This document shows, in pieces, positions 1 to 8,106 of a stretch of DNA of 36,319 nucleotides. The notes under the pieces were generated by a model. The model saw only the letters and a program-made list of their open reading frames with translations. It was not told the origin of the DNA and made no database searches. This stretch comes from Methanobacteriota archaeon (GTDB taxonomy: Archaea > Thermoplasmatota > Poseidoniia > Poseidoniales > Poseidoniaceae). Each line of letters opens with the position of its first letter. Position 1 is the first letter of the stretch. Location: NCBI GenBank assembly GCA_018659375.1, contig JABJMO010000009.1, positions 1 through 36,319 of the forward strand, written 5' to 3'. A program made the translations under genes and the position numbers.

Positions 1-170
1 ACATGACTCGGGTGTCATGAACCGTATCCGGAAGGAAACGGGAAATGAATAACTGGGGAATCAGGTCAGGCCGGGAACGGAGCAGCCCTACTCGGAGCCA
101 TGGGTGCTGTGGGGTAGCGGGATGGAGAAAGTGTGTGGGCTTTATCACAAAGGACGAGCGTCCACCTAAG
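1..170 (+). ncRNA. ffs: Signal recognition particle RNA (7S), 3' part, cut by the window edge
   Basis: This is the S-domain and 3' arm of an archaeal SRP RNA, the scaffold on which SRP19 and SRP54 assemble for co-translational targeting. Helix 8 is clear: AGGTCAGG (63-70), stem CCG (71-73), tetraloop GGAA (74-77), CGG (78-80) and AGCAGCC (81-87), the universal SRP54-binding motif. Helix 6 is also visible as CCGT..TCC (22-29), a GGAA (GNAR) tetraloop (30-33) and GGA..ACGG (34-41), the SRP19 site. The G/U-rich stretch 100-150 would be the 3' strand of helix 5. A short hairpin GGACG-AG-CGTCC (152-163) lies near the probable 3' end. The 5' half lies outside the window, so the exact ends are uncertain. 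The convergent archease gene stops at 181. Confidence 0.82.
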
Positions 171-180
171 GAGTTCCCAC

Positions 181-678
181 TCAAATATCAAAAATCACAT
201 CACAAATCCAACCGGGACCTACAATTTCTGGTATGTTCAAATCTCTGCAAAGGTAACTTTCTCCTTGGTTTAGTTCTTGAATCAAAAATTCATGTGATGT
301 GACTGCTTTTATTTCAATTTCTCTGTCAACCTCAGCTGATTCGACCCAAGAAACTTGACATTGGCAAGACATTTCTAGCTCTTTAATGTCTATCATGCAT
401 TGAGCATCTACCAAAAATTCTCCATGTACTTCTAACCGATAAAGTACTTCTTCCAACCATAATATCATTAATGATTCATAATCTAATTCATCGTTTATGC
501 TAATTTTTACATTCCATTGTGAAGTATAACGGATCTTTTGGTTTAGTTTACGACTTTCACTGTCAGAAATTATCAGATTTTGCATACCAACAGCTGCTTC
601 TTTGAATAGGTTAGGTAAATTATTGGAAAACACTCGCAGACCAATATCTGCAGTAGTTTCTCGAGTCCAAGAACTCAT
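181..678 (-). CDS. Archease, activator of the RNA ligase RtcB
   Basis: Archease is a small cytosolic protein that promotes guanylylation and multiple turnover of the RtcB ligase, which joins tRNA halves after intron removal. The 165-residue product has the family's N-terminal TADIG motif (here TTADIG instead of the usual HTADIG), the central WLEEVLY helix, the EIKAVTSHEF strand and a C-terminal GW.CDVIFDI strand with the terminal acidic residue that binds metal in the family. The length is normal to slightly long. The ATG at 678 is preceded by GAGGGTTGGT. The gene starts 8 nt after the kinase stop, so it is the last gene of a three-gene leftward operon. The tRNA-splicing endonuclease that makes the RtcB substrate is divergently encoded 2 kb away. 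No rtcB is seen here. Confidence 0.88.
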   Translation of the reverse strand: MSSWTRETTADIGLRVFSNNLPNLFKEAAVGMQNLIISDSESRKLNQKIRYTSQWNVKISINDELDYESLMILWLEEVLYRLEVHGEFLVDAQCMIDIKELEMSCQCQVSWVESAEVDREIEIKAVTSHEFLIQELNQGESYLCRDLNIPEIVGPGWICDVIFDI

Positions 679-686
679 ACCAACCC

Positions 687-1748
687 TCAGCGTTTAGAAA
701 CTTGTAGATTCCAGGCAATTTCTCCAACGCGATTAACTAAATCTTCTTTGCTTAACGAAAAGGAATCTGTTGCTTCGGCCCCAAGTATACATTCACAAGC
801 CGCATTTGTTAATAATGCAGTATCTGAAACATCAAAGCCACTAGATATAGAAACAGCAATTGCTACTACAGCAGCGTCAATCAATCCAATTATTTGCCTT
901 AATTGGGATAATGTACATGGTGCGTGAACAGTTTCGTGATCTTTCGAAAAAATGGTGACACCATTCTCTCCCGCAAGTACGACTAAGTGTTTCCAACCAT
1001 ATGATTTTATTAATGATTCAGCAGCTAATCTATCATCGGATTCGCCTATCCTTCGTTTCATCAAATCAAATCCTCTTGATTGGAAAATAATCCAATCAAC
1101 TTCATGAGTTCTGTGCAGTCCAGTTAGTTTAGGGTCAGCAATTATTGGTATATCGTTATCTTTAGCGTGTTTGGTTATTCTTTCAACCCCTTGGTCATAT
1201 ATCACACCTTGCCCATAATCCGAAAGAATCACGCAATTCACATCTGATAAATTATCAATTGCTTGATCATATATCGCTTCTAAAGCTGATTCCGGTATCG
1301 CTTCATCCCCCTCTACATCCCATCTTAGTAGAAGTTGTTCACCTTGGATTAAACTCTCTCGACTTGCCAACATCCTAGTTTTGACTGTAGTAGTTCGACC
1401 TTCAATAACAGCAATGCCAGATGTTGCTACATTTTCATCCTCAAGATACTGAATAACTCTTGAACCGGGTTTATCATCACCTACAATACCAAATATTTTA
1501 CCACGATATCCCATTGATTGTAAACCACGTGCTACGTGTGCTGCTGCACCAACATCCTCTTCTCGATGCGTTTCACGTAAAACCGGAACTGGTGCTCTAG
1601 AATTCAAATTATTTGCATAACCATGAATATAACAGTCAAGCATTATGTCGCCAATAAGTACAATATTACCAGAATTCTCTTTGTTTAATTTATGGACAAT
1701 TGAGTTCAACTTGTCATGTTGCTCATGTTCAGTGTCAGTCATACCCAT
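687..1748 (-). CDS. PfkB-family sugar kinase, RfaE/HldE kinase-domain-like, altered anion-hole motif
   Basis: The N-terminal part matches the kinase domain of HldE/RfaE (D-glycero-D-manno-heptose-7-phosphate kinase) and related ribokinase-fold enzymes: VLIGDIMLDCYIHG, SRAPVPVL, a GAAAHVA segment in place of GGAANVA, TTTVKTR and IIADPK. The usual C-terminal GAGD catalytic/anion-hole motif reads GLID in the segment QIIGLIDAAVVA, so the aspartate is kept but the central Ala-Gly is lost. No cytidylyltransferase domain follows, unlike bifunctional HldE. The ATG at 1748 is chosen because GAGGGG lies 6 nt upstream; an in-frame TTG at 1772 would add 8 residues. It sits between the winged-helix gene and archease. 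The substrate is unknown; a surface or lipid sugar precursor is only an inference from RfaE relatives. Confidence 0.72.
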   Translation of the reverse strand: MGMTDTEHEQHDKLNSIVHKLNKENSGNIVLIGDIMLDCYIHGYANNLNSRAPVPVLRETHREEDVGAAAHVARGLQSMGYRGKIFGIVGDDKPGSRVIQYLEDENVATSGIAVIEGRTTTVKTRMLASRESLIQGEQLLLRWDVEGDEAIPESALEAIYDQAIDNLSDVNCVILSDYGQGVIYDQGVERITKHAKDNDIPIIADPKLTGLHRTHEVDWIIFQSRGFDLMKRRIGESDDRLAAESLIKSYGWKHLVVLAGENGVTIFSKDHETVHAPCTLSQLRQIIGLIDAAVVAIAVSISSGFDVSDTALLTNAACECILGAEATDSFSLSKEDLVNRVGEIAWNLQVSKR

Positions 1749-1781
1749 AGTTGTCCCCTCATTGTTACGCAAATTCTATTT

Positions 1782-2741
1782 TCATTTTATGCTGTCGCGA
1801 ATTTTCGCTAGTAAATTCGCATGTTCACTATCAGTTATATCAAGTGATTTTCTTAGTGTACTTAGCATCGCATTCTCATCCCCTGTGATAATGCCATCAT
1901 TCATAGCAGTCTCTAAGGCCGAATAATAGGTTAAGATGTGTTCAGGATACATTGGCTCTAGTAATGCTTTTGCTAATAATTTTTTATGGATTTTTTCATC
2001 GATTCCATATGCAACCCTAAATGTCTCTAATAGGGCATTTTCCTCTTCAATAATTTGTTCATCAACCAAAGCTTGTCTTAGCATCTCGAGATAAATCTCT
2101 TCAGGAGGTGGAATATCAATTGCTGTTCTTGCTTCTTCAGACAATCTTCGCACTCTTTCTGGATGCATTCCCAAAAACTCGACGACTTCAGTAATTAATT
2201 GATGTTCATCATTAGTAATCTTACCATCTTCCCACGCCCTAGCAAACATTCGTTTCATTAATTCTTCACTAGTTTGCGCATCTAAAGATGCTTTTCCAGA
2301 TGGCTTGGCTATCGATGTGATAACAGGGTCATTATGATATTTCATATTACTATCAATGTGAGATAGGATTTCTAAAATTCTTCGATTATTTTTTGATATA
2401 TCTGCAATTGGAGTCGCTTTGCCTTCAAATTCAATTAACGTGGATAGTACATCTTCAACTACTAATTTTCCTCGAATTTTACCCTGAGTTGTCAAGGAAT
2501 ATACCTTTCTGCGTTGTTTTCCTCCTGGGACATGTCGGTTGGTAACTTCAATTTCATTGGTTTTCTCTAACCGCTTTAATGTTCTAGGTACATGTTTTCT
2601 TTGCACATGCACTGCAGCAGATATACCGGCTTGAGTAAGCGCCACAGGCGCTTCCCATTGATTGCTTGGTAAAATATTGTCATACAGGTGTATAAGCATC
2701 CTTTGCTCAGTGGTGAGGGACCCTAGAAAACCATCAACCAT
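1782..2741 (-). CDS. Winged-helix DNA-binding protein with C-terminal TerB-like repeats
   Basis: About 319 residues from the ATG at 2741, which follows GGTGAGGAA; an in-frame TTG at 2771 would add 10 residues. Residues 1-100 look like a MarR/DtxR-style winged helix (segment SLTTEQRMLIHLYD, recognition-type helix VQRKHVPRTLKRLE, wing GKQRRKVYSLT). The C-terminal half has three degenerate helical units with the same pattern, AWEDGKITNDE, ALVDEQIIEEEN and AMNDGIITGDEN, resembling TerB/EF-hand-like tellurite-resistance repeats with acidic ends. No membrane segment or signal is visible. It is first in the operon with the kinase and archease and diverges from endA across an 88-bp gap, so it could regulate that promoter pair. 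The target and ligand are unknown. Confidence 0.6.
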   Translation of the reverse strand: MVDGFLGSLTTEQRMLIHLYDNILPSNQWEAPVALTQAGISAAVHVQRKHVPRTLKRLEKTNEIEVTNRHVPGGKQRRKVYSLTTQGKIRGKLVVEDVLSTLIEFEGKATPIADISKNNRRILEILSHIDSNMKYHNDPVITSIAKPSGKASLDAQTSEELMKRMFARAWEDGKITNDEHQLITEVVEFLGMHPERVRRLSEEARTAIDIPPPEEIYLEMLRQALVDEQIIEEENALLETFRVAYGIDEKIHKKLLAKALLEPMYPEHILTYYSALETAMNDGIITGDENAMLSTLRKSLDITDSEHANLLAKIRDSIK

Positions 2742-2798
2742 TTCCTCACCGTGTAACCCTTGTCTCAACAAGCAAATAGTACCAACGGTAGTCCGTTT

Positions 2799-2806
2799 GT
2801 ATAATA
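2799..2806 (+). promoter_or_regulatory. Probable TATA box for endA
   Basis: The sequence GTATAATA lies 24-31 bp upstream of the endA ATG (2830). That is the expected archaeal TATA-to-start distance if transcription begins at or next to the ATG, giving a leaderless mRNA; no Shine-Dalgarno site precedes the ATG. Assigned from position and composition only. Confidence 0.5.
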
Positions 2807-2829
2807 TGCCAGTCCATTGACCGGGTATT

Positions 2830-3921
2830 ATGGCCCGTCAATCTCGGAAGTTTAATCCGCGAGTTAGGACAAAAAGGCCAATTGGTTTAATTGATGATGA
2901 CGATCAATCTCCTTCAACACCTCATCCAATGCCTAAACAGTTGGACTCAAGATGGTTTCTACCTAATCCCCTTGGAGCCAGATTACACCAAAAAAGTGGT
3001 ATTGGCGTTGCGATACCAGAAGGGATTATTCTTGAACCACTCGAGGTGTTATTTTGTCATTGGAATAGACACATCCCAGTTACTAGACAGTGGGTGAATG
3101 ATATGATTAATCTAGATTCGGACTTTATTGCTAAATCTGTGATGTTTGATGTGGCCCGTTCAGGGGGAGAAATTGTAATACCAATAACCAATTTACCACA
3201 AAATAATTTTTCCGATGGAACCTTTGCAGTAAAGTGGCCAAGGAACAAATCTCATTTCTCAACCAAACCAATCTCACAAATACGTTGGTTTTGGTCCTTC
3301 GACGATGTTGATTGGGATGTATTGAACAAATGGGTTGCGAGTGTTGAAGAGTCTGGCTGTATAGCTGAAGTTTTTGTCATCGATGATGAAATGGATATCA
3401 CGATGTATCGTATAAGTTATGATGACCTCTCTGGCAATCAAAAAACCTGGAAGCAGCTAACTAAAAGTGAAATTTCATACATCGAAGAATCATTGTCGCA
3501 TAGAACTAATTCTACCTCTGGGGTATTTTTGAGCGAAGTTAACGACTGGCCATTGCCATCATTCGGCGTAGAACATCTGTCTGGTATTAATCTGCGAAAC
3601 GAAGAAATCGATTGGGTAGAATCGCACTTATCTGGCAATAATTTGGATAAGTCTTTGTTTGACAAGTTAGCCAATGCTGGTTGCATCCTAAGGCCTGGTT
3701 TCAAGTATGGTTGCAAGTGGCGTGTATACGATGATGAAGTAGGTAAAACCCACGCTCCATGGTTGCTCCAACCACTAAATGATGCACCTTCTTCTTGGGA
3801 AGGTATTTGCTTATCTGTTCGACTTGCTGAAGGTGTCCATAAAAAATGGGTATGTGCAATTCCGCTTGGTAATGATTGGAAATTTATGAATATCAAGCGC
3901 TGGCTACCGGGTAGAAACTAA
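2830..3921 (+). CDS. endA: tRNA-splicing endonuclease, two-domain EndA
   Basis: Cleaves both exon-intron junctions of pre-tRNA at bulge-helix-bulge motifs. The 363-residue protein is about twice the single-domain archaeal subunit, so it is the fused type in which a degenerate N-terminal copy precedes a catalytic C-terminal copy. The catalytic domain (about 210-355) contains RPGFKYGCKWRVYDD, with the family's catalytic Tyr at 300, then KTHAPWL with His308, and GVHKKWV with the catalytic Lys at 338 or 339. The triad is therefore intact. The ATG at 2830 fits a leaderless start. The 3' end overlaps the convergent M6 peptidase gene so that both stops share CTAA. Archease, which serves the ligation step, is encoded nearby on the other strand. 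Confidence 0.9.
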   Translation: MARQSRKFNPRVRTKRPIGLIDDDDQSPSTPHPMPKQLDSRWFLPNPLGARLHQKSGIGVAIPEGIILEPLEVLFCHWNRHIPVTRQWVNDMINLDSDFIAKSVMFDVARSGGEIVIPITNLPQNNFSDGTFAVKWPRNKSHFSTKPISQIRWFWSFDDVDWDVLNKWVASVEESGCIAEVFVIDDEMDITMYRISYDDLSGNQKTWKQLTKSEISYIEESLSHRTNSTSGVFLSEVNDWPLPSFGVEHLSGINLRNEEIDWVESHLSGNNLDKSLFDKLANAGCILRPGFKYGCKWRVYDDEVGKTHAPWLLQPLNDAPSSWEGICLSVRLAEGVHKKWVCAIPLGNDWKFMNIKRWLPGRN

Positions 3922-6014
3922 TTGTCTAATGGTCGACCCCAAGCGTCCAATGATTCATCATTTGGTGCGACTATCGATTCAAGTCCCACACTATCATTTG
4001 GTTTGTTAGGTTTGGAGGCGGATTCTCTCATGGTCAAATATACCCACAAAGCAGCAAATACCAAAGCTAAACTTATCATTTGCCCTGGTCCTATAAAATC
4101 ATTGATTGATTTTAGGCCATCGCTTTCTGCTGTTAATTGAATATCCACAAACCAAGTATTTCCCGCCGTATCGACAATTTCCACATTACCATTAATCAGC
4201 ATGTTATTTGATAATAGGTCATTTGGGTTTATGGCTATTGAAAGAACATCATTTTCTCCATCCAGTGTTATTGTGTTTGGAGCATCGGAAATTCTGGTTA
4301 GAGCACCATCGATATGAATTTCAAAAGTTTGGCTTCCCACACCACTAGATTTGATTGGTATTATTATGACAGAGTTAGAATTAGTAGGTATTTTTGATTG
4401 ATAATCACTACTAGCAGGAATTCTAGACAAAGTCAGAACTTGAGTTTCTAAGTCTAAGACTGCTTCACCACAAATCAATTTACCAGTAATTTTAGTCAAG
4501 CTGTTCGGATTACTTACGGAATTAAAAGTGATTAATATTTTCTTCTCAACCCCGGAGTACAACTCGTTACTAGAAATGGCAATTAGCCTCCCATCAGTAG
4601 ATTGCAGTTGATTTGAAATTTGACAATCGATTGTCGATAACAATGACATTTCAATCGATTCATTGGTCAACATAGTAACAGAATGATCTGGTAGTTTTCC
4701 GGTGAATTCCGACTGACAGGATTCAGATTTAATTTGAATCACCGGTTGGATCCCTATAGCTACCTCAGCATACCAATCTACTAGAAACCCATCATGGTTA
4801 CGGATTAGTACACCTTTACTACCAAATGTGGTTCCATTGGTAAATACATCACCAGAATCTCCATCATTTATCCCTTGCAGTAAATCTTTATTTCCATCTG
4901 CTTCAATAATTTTAAGATATGGTCTTTGGTTATCAATATTCAGTTCATTATCCTCAAAACCATCTACTGAATTATCCTGATAGGATACTAATATCCCATT
5001 TCCTGGTAATATGTTGTCATAATTGTTATTTCCGCGGTATTCAATCCAAACGTATTCTTCTGGCCCTATCATAATTTTATAATTCACATTTGAGTTTTGA
5101 CCAGGTTCAAATATCAATTCAGGACCTTGGCAGAAATCTTCATTTTGCACCCAAGACAAGTTAACCGATTGATGCTTGTTCAGACCTATTGTTTCCAGGG
5201 TTGAAGATATAGGCAGTGCAGGTGTACGCCCTCCACCATTCCAATTGCCACTGGCCATTATTCCCCAATCACCAACGCCTTTCCAAAGAGAGGTTTGTTC
5301 TCCATGAGATGGGTACAAGTCATAGGCGCCCATTTGATGAAGCATTTCATGCATTGCTGTACCAAAACCCTCTTGTCCAGAACCTAGACCCGCCATTGTG
5401 TAATGTCCTATTTTCATACCATCACCAAGATCAATAATATCGTCAAGTGTTGTAAAATGGCTCCAAATCCTATTTGAATTACCTCCTAGCTCTTGACCTA
5501 CAGTGGTATGTAATATCAGTAGTCTGTCAACATAACCATCCGAGTTTAAGTCATACTTATTCCAATCCAATTGGTTTTTATTAGAATTTATCACTTCACT
5601 GGCTAGGTCCATTGGTAAATGTAGGCCATTTGCTGAAGAATCTCTTTCCACACCGTTATCACCGCCATAATCTGCTAAATCACCATCAGCAGTGACCACA
5701 GTTGGGTGTATGTCGATTGTTAGATTTACATAATCATTTGATAATTGACTAAAATACTCTTTAGAATGTGGGATTAAGAGCTGCTCAGCTTGTATTATTG
5801 CAGAATTAGCCTCCATCATTTGATCTTGGAAATTAACGATTAGAACAAGCCATTTTTCATCTTGTTGAATAGGCAATGTCTCTATGTCATTTTGATTTAT
5901 GGTAACTGAATTACTTTGGAGCCAATCTTCAATTTGGTCTTGGTTAACATATGAAAACAATGATGCGCTAAGTAGTAACATGATTAGTGGCACACCCAAC
6001 CATTTGCCTTTCAT
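3918..6014 (-). CDS. M6 (immune inhibitor A-like) secreted metallopeptidase, membrane anchored
   Basis: A surface protease of about 698 residues. The N-terminal segment MKGKWLGVPLIMLLLSA is a signal peptide or signal anchor. The catalytic zinc motif HEMLHQMGAYD (about 222-232) fits HExxHxxGxxD of M6/gluzincin-like peptidases. A calcium-binding-like loop DLNSDGYVD precedes it, and GVGDWGIMASGNWNGGG is the typical M6 segment after the metal site. After the catalytic domain come about 300 residues of beta-rich, Ser/Thr/Asn-rich sequence, then one membrane helix (about 650-670) and a short charged cytoplasmic tail. ATG 6014 is favoured; a TTG at 6044 would add 10 residues before the signal. It lies 50 nt behind tatC (20 nt if the TTG is used). 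The substrate is unknown; degradation of external protein is a reasonable inference. Confidence 0.85.
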   Translation of the reverse strand: MKGKWLGVPLIMLLLSASLFSYVNQDQIEDWLQSNSVTINQNDIETLPIQQDEKWLVLIVNFQDQMMEANSAIIQAEQLLIPHSKEYFSQLSNDYVNLTIDIHPTVVTADGDLADYGGDNGVERDSSANGLHLPMDLASEVINSNKNQLDWNKYDLNSDGYVDRLLILHTTVGQELGGNSNRIWSHFTTLDDIIDLGDGMKIGHYTMAGLGSGQEGFGTAMHEMLHQMGAYDLYPSHGEQTSLWKGVGDWGIMASGNWNGGGRTPALPISSTLETIGLNKHQSVNLSWVQNEDFCQGPELIFEPGQNSNVNYKIMIGPEEYVWIEYRGNNNYDNILPGNGILVSYQDNSVDGFEDNELNIDNQRPYLKIIEADGNKDLLQGINDGDSGDVFTNGTTFGSKGVLIRNHDGFLVDWYAEVAIGIQPVIQIKSESCQSEFTGKLPDHSVTMLTNESIEMSLLSTIDCQISNQLQSTDGRLIAISSNELYSGVEKKILITFNSVSNPNSLTKITGKLICGEAVLDLETQVLTLSRIPASSDYQSKIPTNSNSVIIIPIKSSGVGSQTFEIHIDGALTRISDAPNTITLDGENDVLSIAINPNDLLSNNMLINGNVEIVDTAGNTWFVDIQLTAESDGLKSINDFIGPGQMISLALVFAALWVYLTMRESASKPNKPNDSVGLESIVAPNDESLDAWGRPLDN

Positions 6015-6064
6015 CAACCACAGCAAGGGTCTGTTATGTATCAAATCTTGGGAGTTATGTTAGG

Positions 6065-7060
6065 TTATTTGACAATTATTTTACTTTTAGTTGATGAGAC
6101 TAGAGATTCGAATTTTTTGATAAACAGTTGGTTATCACACTGGTGCAGGATTACATTATTCGGTTCATTAAACATTAAAATTCTAAGTAAATCATCTTGT
6201 TTGTTTTCTTGATTACAAATATTTTCTATTACAATATGTGATTCATTTAGTGCTTGAGTTGTCTTTTTTTGGCATCCGCAAATCACATTCAAACTAGTCA
6301 AAATCTCACCATGAGAATCAAATTTACTTTCCATCTGAATGTGATATTTTGGTAGCTTAGTAGTCCAGGGTCTTGAGAATAATTCGATTAACAATATACT
6401 GATTAAAGCCATTAGGAGGCCATTTGTAGTTCGTTCATAAAAGGACAACAGAGTTATCATAGTAACAATCCCATACACTCTTATTCGCCACCAATTGGCA
6501 TTACTGGAATCTAAATTCCCTGTCAAACCTGAAGAAATCATTATTGATGTAGCAAATACCACTACTATCTCCAGCCATATTATTGCAGTTGAGAAACTAA
6601 TTAAATTTATAACATCATACTTAGCAACAAACCCAAGATCAGATTGAATAGAATGTCCAAGATAAAATAGATTTGGCAGCACAATAAACATTGTTAAGTA
6701 TGCGGCTGTAATGAAAATTAAAGGTGCTAATACTATTGATACTTTGAACAATTTACGCTCACTATTTGTCAGGCCAGGCTTTGAGAATGACCAAAATTGT
6801 TGACTTATTAATGGCATTATGGTAGCAAAACCTAGTATTGCAGAAGAAAGCCATCTCAGTTCAGACCATTTTTCAGGCTGATATAGATTTAAACATTCTA
6901 CTTCACACGGATCCAGCTTAACTAACAGGTATTCTAATACAGAATCTATATTGTACAGCCATGGTATTGAAACTATTATCCAAGAGAAGATAAGTAATCC
7001 ACAGCGAGCAAATAATTCATCAGTGTGTGATTGTAGTCTTATATTTGAGTCGGTACCCAA
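6065..7060 (-). CDS. tatC: TatC, twin-arginine translocase core subunit, with C-terminal extension
   Basis: TatC recognises twin-arginine signal peptides and forms the translocation core in the cytoplasmic membrane. The product has the N-terminal signature SHTDELFARC (family HLxELRxR, with the functional Glu at 15), the cytoplasmic loop FSKPGLTNSERK (Pro-Gly-Leu and Glu101) and about six hydrophobic helices between 20 and 228. The third conserved region reads WLEIVV and lacks the usual proline after FE. Unusually, about 100 polar residues follow the last helix (230-331), including CGCQ, with no match I recognise. The only in-frame start is TTG 7060. The gene lies between the surface-protein genes and has no tatA in this window. 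Confidence 0.82.
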   Translation of the reverse strand: MGTDSNIRLQSHTDELFARCGLLIFSWIIVSIPWLYNIDSVLEYLLVKLDPCEVECLNLYQPEKWSELRWLSSAILGFATIMPLISQQFWSFSKPGLTNSERKLFKVSIVLAPLIFITAAYLTMFIVLPNLFYLGHSIQSDLGFVAKYDVINLISFSTAIIWLEIVVVFATSIMISSGLTGNLDSSNANWWRIRVYGIVTMITLLSFYERTTNGLLMALISILLIELFSRPWTTKLPKYHIQMESKFDSHGEILTSLNVICGCQKKTTQALNESHIVIENICNQENKQDDLLRILMFNEPNNVILHQCDNQLFIKKFESLVSSTKSKIIVK

Positions 7061-7082
7061 ATGGATTGTCAGAACATCACCT

Positions 7083-8036
7083 TCAAACTAAATCAGTATA
7101 TTCTTTGGGAGCCCTAGCTTGAACGATTGTACGGTATACCCCAAAGATAGCCCATAACATTAGCATACCAGTAACCATAACTGCTCCCCATGCTTGAGAT
7201 GAATCGATTGCCCATGCAAATAATAGGATTGAGATGACACTCAAAAGTCCTCTTCTAACTCCTTGTGGAACTGCAAGACTCATATCTAGATGGGGTGGGC
7301 CACCGCCAAATTTGCGTTCATAAAATTCACCTTGCACAACTGCTCCAAGAATTATCACCGCCAAGGTAGTCCAATAAAATAAATTCCCATTAGTGAAAAA
7401 ATCGTCAGCAATACCCTCTTGGCGTTCAGCCTCTAAGGCAGCAGGGTCTTCTAGGGCAACGAATAACGAATCATAATCACCAACACTTATCGTCCTTAGG
7501 TCTCGATTCACATCATCGTCTTCATAGGTGGAGTCTGGTGCACTGATCGAAAAAGAAAGTATATTCCATAAGTCGCCACCATCAAATTGCCCGTTACCGT
7601 TAACAGCATTGCCAACTAATTGGAAAGCGACGTTTCCTATATCATCAGAAGGTGCCGTCCAACTTACTGCCCAATTATTACCGACTTCAGATTGTGATAA
7701 TGCTCCAGGCTCATCATCAACAGTCTTACTCCCTTCACCTGGTGTTAACGTTCCACTGTTGTAATCCCATAGCATGTATCCGCCAACATCATTACTTGCA
7801 TGCTGCAAATCTATGGTGAAGTCATAAGTCACGCCCAAGGAATAAGATCTAGGAACTCCAGAAATAGATACTACTACTTCGGTTGATGGTGCGCCATCTC
7901 CGTGGCAAGTACATCCAGTTTCAACAACTCTATCTCCACCATTTAACCATGGTGGTCCATTTGGATTAGCGACTACAGGAGCAATGAGTAGTAGTGCCAA
8001 AATGGCAATTACTGTTCTTGGTTTGAGTCTTATCAT
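7083..8036 (-). CDS. Choice-of-anchor V (Reeler-like) domain surface protein
   Basis: The ATG at 8036 follows GGTGAGACA and begins a textbook signal peptide (MIRLKPRTVIAILALLLIAP); an earlier ATG at 8078 would add 14 residues and is less likely. After cleavage there is a short segment with GCTCHGDG (Cys42, Cys44, His45), then a beta-sandwich domain of about 130 residues (VSISGVP, YDFTIDL, GGYMLWDY, NWAVSWTAP) that resembles the choice-of-anchor V family. About three C-terminal hydrophobic helices anchor it. The Cys-x-Cys-His is one residue short of a CxxCH heme site, so heme attachment is not claimed. It precedes tatC in the same direction and follows the transhydrogenase operon. The function is unknown. 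Confidence 0.62.
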   Translation of the reverse strand: MIRLKPRTVIAILALLLIAPVVANPNGPPWLNGGDRVVETGCTCHGDGAPSTEVVVSISGVPRSYSLGVTYDFTIDLQHASNDVGGYMLWDYNSGTLTPGEGSKTVDDEPGALSQSEVGNNWAVSWTAPSDDIGNVAFQLVGNAVNGNGQFDGGDLWNILSFSISAPDSTYEDDDVNRDLRTISVGDYDSLFVALEDPAALEAERQEGIADDFFTNGNLFYWTTLAVIILGAVVQGEFYERKFGGGPPHLDMSLAVPQGVRRGLLSVISILLFAWAIDSSQAWGAVMVTGMLMLWAIFGVYRTIVQARAPKEYTDLV

Positions 8037-8106
8037 TGTCTCACCTACTTTTTGGAAAAATTGCATACCTTTGAACATTGCCTTTAATCATAACCAAAAC
8101 AAATCA

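Noticed and set aside
45-302. 85-codon plus-strand frame at the left end
   Set aside because: It lies across the SRP RNA helix 8 and the end of archease, and its composition is not protein-like.
3438-3896. 152-codon minus-strand frame opposite endA
   Set aside because: It is antisense to the catalytic domain of EndA, with no ribosome-binding site and no family pattern.
7900-7925. c-type heme site in the anchor-V protein
   Set aside because: The motif is CTCH, with one residue between the cysteines instead of two.
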